Shown one piece after another: positions 32,462 to 42,908 of a DNA stretch of 64,000 nucleotides (positions are counted from its first letter, which is position 1; every line of letters starts with the position of its first letter). The stretch is from JAMQKA01 sp034521835 (GTDB lineage Bacteria > Bacteroidota > Rhodothermia > Balneolales > Balneolaceae), in assembly GCA_034521835.1 (NCBI GenBank), contig JAXHMA010000001.1:1-64000 (forward strand), read 5' to 3'. The notes beneath the pieces were generated by a model. It did no database searches. It worked only from the letters and a program-made list of their open reading frames with translations, and was not told the origin of the DNA. The translations under genes were made by a program, and so were the position numbers.

Positions 32462-33673
32462 ATGAATCTGAATGAAAACGACATCCAAAACGGGCTTTTT
32501 CTGCTCTGTAATCTTGAGGGACATATTGAAAAGGTGCGCTTTGACGATATGGGGTTGACAGAAGACCTGCCCCTGCCGGTTCCCTTTTCCAGTATCATCG
32601 ATCCGGAAAGTTTGGCCAAGGCTGCCGACTTCTGGGATGATCTGCTCGACACCGATATTGTTTTTGATTACGAGCTTTATGTGAAAAGCAGAAAAGAGCA
32701 GGAGCCACAGCCACTGCATTTTTCGGGCGTTGCCGTTGAGGGACAGGTTTGGGTTTTGGCGGCCATGCAGGATGAAGAACTGGACGAGGTGCTGGACGAG
32801 ATGATGCTGATCAATAACGAGCAGCAGAATATAATCCGCCGGGCAGAGAAAAAGCTGAGCAAAATTGGACTGCAGCCCGACCTGTCGCTTGACACCTGGG
32901 ATGAAATATCAAAAGTGAATAATGAGCTGGTAAATGCCCAGCGGCAACTGGTAAAGCAGAATCAACAAATAAAGAACCTCAACAACCAGCTTCAGCGCAG
33001 CAACAGGGAGCTGGAGCATTTTGCATACGCCGCCTCGCACGATCTGAAAGAGCCGCTGCGTATGATACGAATGTTCATGCAGCTGCTGGAAAAGAAATAC
33101 AGCGACGCCCTCGATGACAAAGCCCGGGAGTATATTTACTATGCGATGGATGGTGCGGAAAGAATGAGTACAATGGTCGGAGACCTGCTGGAGTATTCAA
33201 GAATCGGTCGTAAAAACACAGAGTTTGAGGAGGTGGACCTGAATAAAACCGTGCACACGGTAATAAAGCTGAACCAGGCGATGATAGAGAAATACGAGGT
33301 AACGGTATCCTATACCGATCTGCCGGTGATCAGCGGTCAATCTGTGCCCCTGCAGCAGTTATTCAACAACTTGATTGTGAACGCGATCAAGTACCGAAAA
33401 GAGGGTGTTGCTCCGTCGATTAAGATTGCTGCAACGGAGAAACCGGACGAATGGCGTTTCTCGGTATCCGATAATGGCCGGGGCATTGCACCAGAGCACC
33501 ATCAGGAAATTTTCAATCTCTTCCACCGCATCGAAGGACAAAAAGGAGATGAAAGCACCGGCATGGGGCTGGCGACCTGCAAGAAAATCGTGGAGCAGCA
33601 CGACGGACAGATCTGGGTGGAGTCGGAAGAAGGCGAAGGAAGCACGTTCTATTTTACGATAGCGAAAGATTAG
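32462..33673 (+). CDS. Soluble sensor histidine kinase paired with the cobalamin sensor
   Basis: About 403 residues from ATG 32462 (MNLNENDIQNGLFLLCN). The N-terminal 130 residues resemble a divergent PAS-like fold (LFLLCNLEGHIEKVRFDD, SGVAVEGQVWVLAAM). It is followed by a long coiled coil (NAQRQLVKQNQQIKNLNNQL), HisKA with phospho-acceptor His in FAYAASHDLKEPLRM, and a HATPase with NLIVNAIKYR, DNGRGI and GMGLATCKKIVEQHDG. No membrane segment. Its start lies 1 nt after the cobalamin-sensor stop (TGATATG), so the two proteins are translationally coupled. No receiver is fused; the stand-alone receivers at 24543 and 36647 are candidate targets. Confidence 0.92.
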   Translation: MNLNENDIQNGLFLLCNLEGHIEKVRFDDMGLTEDLPLPVPFSSIIDPESLAKAADFWDDLLDTDIVFDYELYVKSRKEQEPQPLHFSGVAVEGQVWVLAAMQDEELDEVLDEMMLINNEQQNIIRRAEKKLSKIGLQPDLSLDTWDEISKVNNELVNAQRQLVKQNQQIKNLNNQLQRSNRELEHFAYAASHDLKEPLRMIRMFMQLLEKKYSDALDDKAREYIYYAMDGAERMSTMVGDLLEYSRIGRKNTEFEEVDLNKTVHTVIKLNQAMIEKYEVTVSYTDLPVISGQSVPLQQLFNNLIVNAIKYRKEGVAPSIKIAATEKPDEWRFSVSDNGRGIAPEHHQEIFNLFHRIEGQKGDESTGMGLATCKKIVEQHDGQIWVESEEGEGSTFYFTIAKD

Positions 33674-33978
33674 TTATTTGCAGAGACCTGAGTGTCATGT
33701 CACACTAAAAGTTTCAGATAAAGACCTGCCAAGTTTCATTGAAATGGCAATCATAGATGTATCAATTTGTTTCAAAACCTAGCAGATCTGCCGATATTTT
33801 ATACTTGACGCAGCACTATTGTGATTACCACCAAAAAAGTAAGACAAGTGAACCAAGTACAGTTAGAACATACAGTCAAGAATTTCCCCCTTCCCAAAGG
33901 GGGCGCAGGGGGATTTGCCAGAACGCGGCCCCGCACCAAACTCCGAATCCACAGGCATGTCTTGGGAAAATTGGAGAT

Positions 33979-34372
33979 ACATCCTCCTGCACCTCCTTCA
34001 AAGGAGGAATGTTCTTGCCGGTAGTGAGTGTGCAGGCCCATTCCAACCCCTAATGATTCCAGATGAAGAGTTAACCTCCAACACGCTTACAAGCACCCGT
34101 TTTCCCCTTCAAAAGGGGGCCAGGGGGATTTGCCGGAACGATGAACCAGGCACCAGCCTATGGAATGAATTTAGCGGTGAGAACGCGAGGAAGAATCATG
34201 AAATTACATCGTCATTGAAATACCGGGTACAACATCCTCCTGCACCTCCTTCAAAGGAGGAATATTCTTGCTCGATGTTGAGGATGAGAAGTCGCCGGGC
34301 GTATTGTGTTGGCGAATACCTATAACGGATACCCCCGGTTTGGCCATCGAAGGGGAGATATCCTTTGAATAA
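33979..34372 (+). repeat. Long direct repeat, copy B
   Basis: Second copy of the 393-bp element (see 30938-31330), same orientation and nearly the same length, with scattered substitutions. Just upstream (33886-33925) is a related TTCCCCCTTCCCAAAGGGGG unit, and a partial unit lies near 34567-34600. The 33674-33978 and 34373-34716 stretches contain no supported gene. Confidence 0.85.
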
Positions 34373-34716
34373 CAACTACTGAAAAATAGAGGCCGAGGAT
34401 GCCCAATTATCGCGTCCCTATTTAATTTAGGATGAGGAAACGAGCCCCGTTTTGCTGGGTACGAATCTTTAAAAAAAGCCCCCCAAACCTGACAGAACAA
34501 TAGTACATATTGTCAAAAAAAAGCTGAAATTAAAAGATCAGCAGAGTCTCGAATACAATTCCGGAAGTCCCCCTTTGTAGAGCGCGCAGGGGGATGACCT
34601 GACAAGATCGAAAGAAACAGGCCATATGGGACGTTACGCTTACTTTTGAAATTAAGTACTAGTTTGGACTTGCTGAGGACAACCTCAAGGATTATGCTAA
34701 AAAAGGAACTACAGAT

Positions 34717-36043
34717 TTGAGCTACTACTGGAACTGGTATAAATCAATCATCTACGGAAACTGTACGGATCCCGAGGCCAGGCGGAGTTCGGTATACTAC
34801 CGGCAAAACCGGCTGTTTGCGGCCACGGCAATCTATCTGATTCCCTTAAGCCTGGTAGCGCAGTCATTCCGGGTTTGTACATGGCCTACATTACAGATCT
34901 AAAACCGATGCTGATGGTCGACGCTATCGCCATCGGTACTATACTGAGCGTAGCCTTTCTTCCCCGGATATCTGTTTCTGCGCGTAAACTCCTGTTTAAC
35001 GGGGTCTTATACCTGGCCTCATTTATGCTGCTTCACTACCTGGGTTCCAGTGGGCCGGGGCTGCTTTACTTACTGGGTATCACCATCTTTGTAGTGCTGA
35101 GCCTGGATCGTGTTTATGGTCTTGTTGCGTTGGCACTGAATACGCTTATCTGCATCTATTTCGGCCTTGCTATCTACTACGGTTTTGCCAACAGCGCTAT
35201 ACTTTCGGAGTACCGTGTGGATACCTGGATTGCGATCTGCTGCTAACCTGGTATTTCTGAGTGGCACATCTGTATTGCTCATCCCAGGCTTTTTAGCGGG
35301 CTTCAGACTGCGTTTGATGAACAGGAAGAATTCACGAAGAAACTTGAAGAGACGGTTGATGACCTGAAAGACAAAAACAGTGAGCTGGACCAGTTTGCCT
35401 ACACCGTCTCACACGACCTCAAGGAGCCCTGAGGATGATCCAAAACTTTATGCAGCTCCTGGGAAAAAAGTACGGCGACCTTCTTGACGATAAAGCCCAC
35501 ATGTATATCGATTATGCCGTGAGACGGTGCTGAACGCATGAGCGCCCGTATCAACGATCTGCTGGATACTCCCGGATTGGCCGCAAGTACAATTCCCTGG
35601 AAATTATTGATCTGAATGAACAGCATGGAACAGGGTCGCATCCCTCTGGCAGCAGACATTTATGAAACCGGTGCCCGGATGAAGGTGAAAGCTACCAACC
35701 ATTCAGGGATACACCCGTGGCGTTCAACATGCTTTTTCAAAACCTGCTGAGCAACGCATTGAAATACCGGTCGGCCGAAGAAAAGCCGATAATATCTGTT
35801 CAGGTAAACGAGCAGGCGGCCCACTGGCATATATCCGTATCGGACAACGGCATTGGCATTGACCCGGAATATCATGACCAGGTGTTCGCTATCTTCAAAC
35901 GACTGCACACACCGGAGCAATACCCAGGTACCGGCATGGGATTGGCGATCTGTAAAAAAATCGTTGAACAACATGGAGGGGAAATATGGGTGGAATCAGA
36001 ACCCGGGAAAGGAAGTACATTTCATTTTACGATCCTTAAATAG
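34717..36043 (+). pseudogene. Multi-helix membrane histidine kinase, heavily frameshifted
   Basis: A TTG start (34717) precedes YYRQNRLFAATAIYLIPLSL and a membrane domain of about six or seven helices read in two frames (LLFNGVLYLASFMLLHYLG, LLYLLGITIFVVLSLDRVYG). Next come a coiled coil (DDLKDKNSELDQ), HisKA with acceptor His in YTVSHDLKEP followed by a premature in-frame stop, and a HATPase in a clean final frame (NLLSNALKYR, DNGIGIDPEYH, GMGLAICKKIVEQHGG). At least seven frame changes fall within 1.3 kb, the highest density in the window, so this may be a real pseudogene. A low-quality assembly stretch would look the same. Confidence 0.7.
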
Positions 36044-36314
36044 TACATTGGATTCAGAGCAATTATATTCTAATTTCTAAATATAGATAGATTTGTAAAA
36101 ACTGGTCTCGTGTTAACCATACGGTGAGGGATAAAACCCGCAATGTTTTTGTTTGCCGGATTTCCATTCTGTCAAACTATTCCATAGGGACCTTTGAGAT
36201 ACTTTCTTCCTAAGTTCCTATTGCCTGTGCGGGAGGAGCTTGGGGAGGTCAAAAGCATAGTATCTCAAAGTCCCCCAAAACATTGCGGGTTGCTTTCTAA
36301 ATTTTCACTTGAGG

Positions 36315-36439
36315 CGGCTTTGCAAAACCAACTGTCATTGCGAACGGAGTGAAGCAATCTCCCGATCAGAGTCTCTAAAGGAGATTGCTTCGCGGGCTCG
36401 CAACGGAGAAGCCGGTGAATACAAGGTTTTGCAAAGACC
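36315..36439. repeat. MITE-like palindromic repeat, copy 3
   Basis: Nested palindrome. Outer arms are GGCTTTGCAAAACC (36315-36328) and GGTTTTGCAAAGACC (36425-36439). The inner arms are GTCATTGCGAACGGAGTGAA with GCAATCTCC, and GGAGATTGCTTCGCGGGCTC with GCAACGG. It shares inner and right-outer sequences with the copy at 30328-30434. It lies in the 36044-36646 gap, which has no supported gene. Confidence 0.75.
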
Positions 36440-36646
36440 CCACTTGACACAACGCCAGTATATTGATGATATGTGGCCGTATTGTGCCACCATGCATGCC
36501 ATCAGGAAAGAGCACTACGCCAAAAAACAGGAGCGCAACAGGTTTTCGGGGAAGGCTCTCTGCTGCAGGACGGCACATTTTTAAAACTAAGTATCATCTG
36601 TACAAACCATCTGTTGTACTATGGCAGAATTTTAAAAATTTTTAAG

Positions 36647-37074
36647 ATGAAACCAATACACATTTTGTTAGTCGAAGATAACCAGGGTGATATTGTGCTT
36701 ACAACCAGGCGCTTGAAGAGGGTAATATCTAACTCCATATCGGTGGTGCGGGATGGGTGGGAGCGATCCAATACCTGGAACAAAACGAAGGATATGAGGA
36801 TGCCAAACCGCCCCACCTGGTTTTGTTGGATATTAACCTGCCCAAAGTTAACGGGCATGAAGTGTTGAAGCATATTAAGTCCAGCCCAAAACTCAAGCAT
36901 ATACCCGTTATCATGCTAACCACCTCTTCCGACCAGGTTGACATCGATAAAACCTATCAGAACTATGGCAACTGTTACATAACCAAGCCGGTAAATCTCG
37001 ATGATTTTATGGGCGTAATTTCCACGATAGAGGATTTCTGGATCTCAATTGTTCGGCTGCCAACGACGGAATAA
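36647..37074 (+). CDS. Single-domain response regulator (frameshifted)
   Basis: Receiver domain of about 142 residues from ATG 36647: MKPIHILLVEDNQGDIVLTT supplies the acidic pocket. The middle is out of frame between about 36715 and 36770 (small indels near homopolymers). The remaining frame gives the phospho-acceptor Asp in LVLLDINLPKVNGHEVL, VIMLTTSSDQ and CYITKPVNLDDF. It is Rcp1-like, close to the receiver at 24543. The giant REC-PAS kinase begins 21 nt downstream. This repeats the RR then REC-PAS kinase layout seen at 24.5-30 kb. Confidence 0.88.
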
Positions 37075-37095
37075 TGTTAAGAAAAGCAGAATTTG

Positions 37096-40000
37096 ATGAA
37101 AATATTAAAACAAAGCCTGCAGTTACTGGTCATTGAGGATAATCCCGGAGATTATCTGCTGAGTCCAGGAATATTTATTCGAGGAAACCACCAGCCCGGA
37201 AATTGACCACGCCAAAACGTTTGCGGAGGCCCAAAAACAGTTATCGCAACCACATGCCTATGATGTGATTCTACTCGATCTTGATCTGCCGGATGCCAGG
37301 GGGTCCAAGCTGGTTGAAGAGGTTGTTGCGCTATCCGGGCAGGTACCGGTGGTAGTACTGACCGGCTATGAAAATGAGAAGTTTGGTCTCGAAACATTAA
37401 GTATGGGCGTTGCCGATTATCTGCTCAAAGATGAGTTATCCCCATTTCTGCTGGCCAAAAGCATCACATACAGCATCGAACGCAACCGTATAAATCGCTC
37501 ACTGAGGGATTCGAAAGAGCAGTACCAGGAGCTTTTCGATTTGAGTCCACAGCCGATGTGGGTCTATGACCACGAAACCTTGAAGTTCCTGGATGTAAAC
37601 CATGCTGCTACACAGCATTACGGGTATTCGCGAGAAGAGTTCCTTTCAATGTCTATAACGGATATTCGCCCCGAAGAGGATGTATCACTGTTACTGGGAG
37701 CCATTGAAAAGTTTAAAGATTCGGAGTCCCTGAATTATGCCGGAATCTACAGGCATACCAAAAAAGACGGGACTAATATTCTGGTAGAGATTCATCTCCA
37801 GCGTGACTACTTATAATGGCAGGCCTGCCAAAATTGTACTGGCCAAAGATGTTACGGAACAGGTAAAAGCAGAGCGTGAACTGAAGCTGAGCGAGCAGAA
37901 ATTTAAAGCCCTGGTCCAGGAAGGCACCGATATGATTTCGGTATTAGATTCTGATGGCTTTTTTAACTATACAAGTCCTAATTTCCAAGAGATTACCGGG
38001 TGGTCAACAGGCGAACTACACCGGAAAAATGCATTCGATTTTATTCATTCTGATGATCTACAACAGGTTAAACAGGTGTTTGAGCAAGTGATAAAGGAGG
38101 GGAAGGGGAAAACAGAACCCTTCCGATTTCAGCATAAAGAGGGCCACTGGCTGTGGATAGAAAGCAACGGTTCAAACCTGTCGGAAAGCGCTGTCATTGA
38201 CGGTATCATCGTAAACTCTCATGATATTACAGACAGGCATTATTACACAAAGCTGGAAAAGCTGGAGCGTGATATCCTGGAGAAGAATACATTGAGTGAA
38301 ATTTCCTACCCGAACCTGGTAAAACAGTTCCTGGTCAGCATTGTAAACCTGCACCCCCAGATGAAATGTTCCATCATGCAGATCAGAGATGAGAAGTTGT
38401 ATAATTTCATCTCACCCAGCCTGCCGGAAGAATACCTGCAGGAAGTGCATGGGGCGCCCATTGGCCCCAACGAGGGCTCCTGCGGAACAGCGGCTTACAC
38501 CAAAGAACTGGTCATATCAGAAAATATATTTAAGGACCCGCGCTGGGAAGATTTCCGGCACCTGGGTGAGCAATATAACTTTAGCGCCTGCTGGTCGCAG
38601 CCCATTTTTAACAGCCGCCAGCAGGTGGTGTCCACCTTTGCCGTATATTACGAGGAACCCACCGCCCCCTCTGACCGAGAGCTCAACACCGTAAAACGGG
38701 CCGCTCATATACTGCGGGTACTCTACGACAGCTTTGAAAAAGAACGGGCAGAGCACCAGCTGGTACTCAGTGAGCAGCGGTTTCGTTCATTCAGTCGCAG
38801 ATAAATCGGATCTTATTGCTATCTTGGATCAAGACAGCCGTTACAGGTATTTGTCACCAAGTTACGCCACGGTCCTGGGGCTCTCCCCGAAAGAAAATGA
38901 GGGGAAATGTGCCAACGATTTTATCCACAAAGAGGATAAAAGCCGGATCGAAAACGCATCAGAAAACCTGTCCCCGCAGCAGCAGGTGGAGCTTGCTCCC
39001 TATCGCTTTAGGGCAGCCGACGGCAGCTGGCGATGGATTGAGACGATACTCACCAACATGCTGGACAACCCTGCGATAAATGGTATTGTAGCCAATTCCC
39101 ACGATGTTACGGAGCGTATCAGGCATGAGGGGGAACTCAAGGAAATGCTGGAGCGCTACCACCGGGTTACCAAAGCTACCAACGATATTATTTGGGACTG
39201 GAATCTTAAAACAGATAACATTCTCTGGAATTCGGCCCTGCAAGAGGTACTCGGCTACCAGGATGTGGAAACAGAAGCCCAGTGGTGGTACGATCATATC
39301 CATCCGGAGCGACAAGACGAGGTGGTACAGCGTATTCACCAATATATTGACCAGGGCAAGGAAAACTGGAGTGAGGAATACCGGTTTGAATGCGCCGACG
39401 GAACCTACAAGGTATTTTATGATCGCGGTTACCTGATCTTCGATGAACACGGCGAGCCGGTCCGTATGATCGGGTCTATGCAGGATATTACCGAACGTAA
39501 GCAGCATGAGGAAAAATTAAAGAAACTCTCACTGGGTTGCTGCCAAGACCACCGATGTAATCATCATGACCGATGCCGAAGAGCGTATTACCTGGGTCAA
39601 CGATTCTTTTGAAGAGCTTACCGGCTACCAGGCTGAAGAGGCGATTGGTCAAAATCCGGGGGACCTATTGCAGGGACCGGAAACAGATCCTGAAACGGTG
39701 CAGAGATTATCTGAGGCGATTGCCGATAAAAAATCTTCGCAAGAGATTATTCTCGATTACAGCAAGAGCGGAGAGAAGTACTGGCTGGACCTGACCATAG
39801 ATCCCATTTTTGACGAGGACGATAATTGTACCGGCTTTATAGCCATTGAAAAGGATGTGACCGAACAGATCGAGCGCCAGCGCAAGCTCAAAAAAAGCGT
39901 GGATCGCTATGAAATTGTAGCCAAGGCTACCAGCGATACCATCTGGGATCTCGACCTGCTTTCCGATACCATTGAGTACAACATGAATATTTACAGCATG

Positions 40001-41311
40001 TTCGGCTACAAGCAACGGGAAGTGAAAGAGCTGGGCGAATGGTGGAGAAGCAAAGTTCATCCGGAAGATCAGGAAAAAGTTATAAGTAAAATTGAGAACG
40101 TTCTACAGAACCGCACCGAGCGCTTCCAGATGGAATATCGCTTTCAATGTGCTGATGGAACCTATAAAGATATTTACGACCGCGCGTTTATTGTCAATGA
40201 CGATATTGGCACGCCTATCCGCATTATTGGGGCTATGCAGGATGTGACCGAGCAAAAAGTGGAAAAGAGATGGCTAAAGCTTTTTGAGTCGGCTATCAAG
40301 ACCACCAATGAATCGGTGGCCATTATTGAAGCGGAACCCACGGATCTGCCCGGCCGTAAAATATTGTATGTAAATGAAGCCTTTTCAAAAATGACCGGGT
40401 ATACCAAGGAGGAGGTAACCGGAGAAACCCTGCAAATTTTAAACGGACCCAAGACAAGCCAGAAAAAACGGGATCAACTCATGCGGTCTCTGGAAAAGTG
40501 GGAAACCTGCGAAGTAGAGTTTGTTAACTACACCAAAGATGGTAAGGAGTTTTGGATTAACGTTTCATATGCTCCTGTTAAAAATGAAGACGGCAGTTTC
40601 AGCCACTGGGTATGCGTGGGGCGGGATGTTACCAACCGCAGGCAACGAGAACATGATTTAAAAGAATCGCTGGAGGAAAAGAAAATTTTGCTGATGGAGG
40701 TTCACCATCGCGTTAAAAATAATCTGGCGCATTGTTTCCGGTATGATGCAGCTACAGGCATTTTCCGAAGAAAATAGAGAAGTCCGGCAAAAGCTGATGG
40801 AAAGTGTTTCCCGTATTCAAACGATGGCGTCTATACATGAACTGCTATACAAGTCAGAAAGCTTTTCGAAATTAAGCCTGGATAAAAACATTCAACAGCT
40901 TGTATCAACAATCGTTGATACCGTTCAAACAGCAGTAGAAGTTGATGTCACCTATAGCCTGGATCCCATTATTCTGAATATTAATCAAGCTATACCATGC
41001 TCACTGGTTGTAAATGAAGTAGTTACCAATGCACTGCAGCATGCCTTTGAAAATCGGAATTCTGGGAAATTGTGGGTCAGTGTTTCAGAAGAGGACGGTC
41101 AAATATATCTTAAAATAAAAGACGATGGCTGGGGATTGCCAGATGATTTTGATCCTCTTCCGTAGAAAAATCCCTCGGCTTAAAATTGATTGACACATTG
41201 TCCAAGCAGCTTAATGGCGATTACGTGTATAGTTCGGAAAAAACCGGCACAATTTTTACGCTCAACTTTCAGAAAGCTGAAGTTAAGGGTATTGGAAATA
41301 TTAACCTTTAA
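37096..41311 (+). CDS. Giant hybrid sensor kinase: REC-PAS-PAS-GAF-PAS(5)-HisKA_2/HWE-type kinase (frameshifted)
   Basis: About 1,400 residues as one gene. Order: receiver (MKILKQSLQLLVIEDNPGDY; Asp in VILLDLDLPDARG), PAS1 (LFDLSPQPMWVYDHETLKFL), PAS2 (GTDMISVLDSDGFFNYTSPN), GAF (about 38250-38740, with PIGPNEGSCGTAAYT), PAS3, PAS4 (ATNDIIWDWNLKTDNILWN), PAS5 (ITWVNDSFEELTGYQ), PAS6 (ATSDTIWDLDLLSDT) and PAS7 (VNEAFSKMTGYTKEE). The kinase core is the HisKA_2 type with acceptor His in MEVHHRVKNNLA, and a short HATPase (VVNEVVTNALQHAF, DDGWGLPDDF). Frame changes near 37165, 37810, 38795, 39535, 40725 and 41160. It differs from the 25 kb kinase in its kinase core, so the sensor parts appear shuffled between cores. 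Confidence 0.85.
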
Positions 41312-41562
41312 GAAATCTAAACTGTAAGTATTTTTATCGGAGAATGATAATCCAATATCCCATCTGCAACCTGACAGCTGAACACGTTTTAAAATCTCTA
41401 ACCCTTTCCTGGACAGGTTATTACGATTAATTGTGTTGCTGCTACTTGTAAAAATGGATGCATCCCATTTTCTGTATAAAGGAGTACCATAAGCTACTTC
41501 CTTGATCTAATGAATTGAATTTTCTCACCTTTCCGTTCGGCTCCTCGCTCTGGTATTTGATC

Positions 41563-42769
41563 TCAGGGATTTTCCTGAGTATTCATAAACAGGGCCAAAT
41601 CAACGGCCTCTGCTATCATCCGATGGCCCGTTTCGTTTGGATGCAGGTAGTCGCCGGTATCCGCGGCCGCGGTAATAGGCGAGTTGATTATCCGGGTCGC
41701 GTAGTGCCTTGTCCAGGTCAATAACCGCGTCAAAAGCCCCGCTGGTGCGAATCCATTCGTTGACCGTTTGGCGGGCCTCCTCCCGTTCAGGCCCATCATA
41801 AAAAGAGCCTCCAAACGGCATAAGGGTTGCCCCATATACCTTTATATCCTGGCTGTGGGCCTTCTTAATCATCTTTTGATAAGCCTCGATCAGACCTTGC
41901 GCCACTTTTTCTGCCTGTTCTGCTCCCTGCGCCTGACCAATATCATTAATGCCTTCCAGTATAATCAGCCAGCGGGCCCCGGTTTGGTTTATAACATCCC
42001 GCTCGAAACGAGACAGGGCGGCCGGACCGAGGCATGCCCGAAGAACACAGTTACCCCCGATACCTTGGTTCAGAACGCCCACATGTTGCGTGCGAGAATT
42101 ATCCTGCAGGCGCCTTGCAAGTTCATCCGGCCAGCGGTTCTGCTCGTTGGTGCCGGACCCGCGTCCATCCGTGATGGAATTCCCAGAGTGACAACAGCGG
42201 CAGCGGGATCTGGCGCCATTACATCGATGGCATCAATCAGGATACCAGTGATCGGTGTGGGCGGCCTCGGGCATTTCAGATGTAGAAACGTGACTACCGG
42301 TTTTTATATATGAAGTGGTTCTGGAGCCGGGATGCCCGGTAATGTCCGACGATATTTCATCGATTTGCAGGGTGATGGCTACGTTAGACAGTGGTTCCAA
42401 GTTGAAGGAAAAGGGATCTGACAGCACGGCTTCTCCCGGCTGTATGGTTATGGCCGACTGACCGTCAAATTCAAGCGCTTGGTCGGTGCCGGGCTTGATG
42501 GAATCAGCCCCGGCCGAAGCAGCAATGTGTGCGGCATTTATGCTAACAGGAGCAGTGCCAAACTCGTTAGACAGCCGCACGCGCAACTGCTGCCACCCAG
42601 GGAAACATGGCGCTATCTGGCGGAGCGTATTGCCGCGTAGATCGGCTTGGGCGGCCATGTTGCGGGGCTCGGTGAGTTGCTGCGAGGTGCTCACAGGTAC
42701 CCACCCATTCCATCGGTGACCGGAAGCATTACCCGTTTGGGGGATCCGCTGCATCGCGGTATCTAACAC
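41563..42769 (-). CDS. SGNH/GDSL-type esterase (frameshifted, N-terminus uncertain)
   Basis: Secreted-type SGNH hydrolase of about 400 residues. The N-terminal beta domain has RVRLSNEFGTAPVSI and TSYIKTGSHVST. A frame change near 42235 leads to the block I serine motif TLGDSITDGRGSGTNEQN; block III is ILEGINDIG; another frame change near 41690 leads to DYLHPNETGHRM with the catalytic Asp-x-x-His. The signal peptide is not resolved because the frame upstream of 42769 is also disturbed. It lies next to a glucuronoyl-esterase-like gene on the same strand, which suggests a role in deacylating plant or algal polysaccharide. The substrate is inferred from this context only. Confidence 0.82.
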
Positions 42770-42908
42770 CGGAGATGCACATCAGCAGTACATATGCGGA
42801 GTAGTTAACGATGAGTCCGGGATGTACAGTCGTGACGTGTAATGGGAAAAAGCTCATGATCGATGATGATCAGTTTATTGCGTTTATCAGTGAATGCAGC
42901 CGGGTACA

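Noticed and set aside
31924..32652. 242-codon frame antisense to the cobalamin sensor and kinase
   Set aside because: Spans a gene junction on the other strand and shows no domain.
30938..34372. CRISPR array suspected from repeated CCTCCTTCAAAGGAGG units
   Set aside because: Units are few, unevenly spaced, embedded in a longer direct repeat, and lack spacer-repeat periodicity and cas genes.
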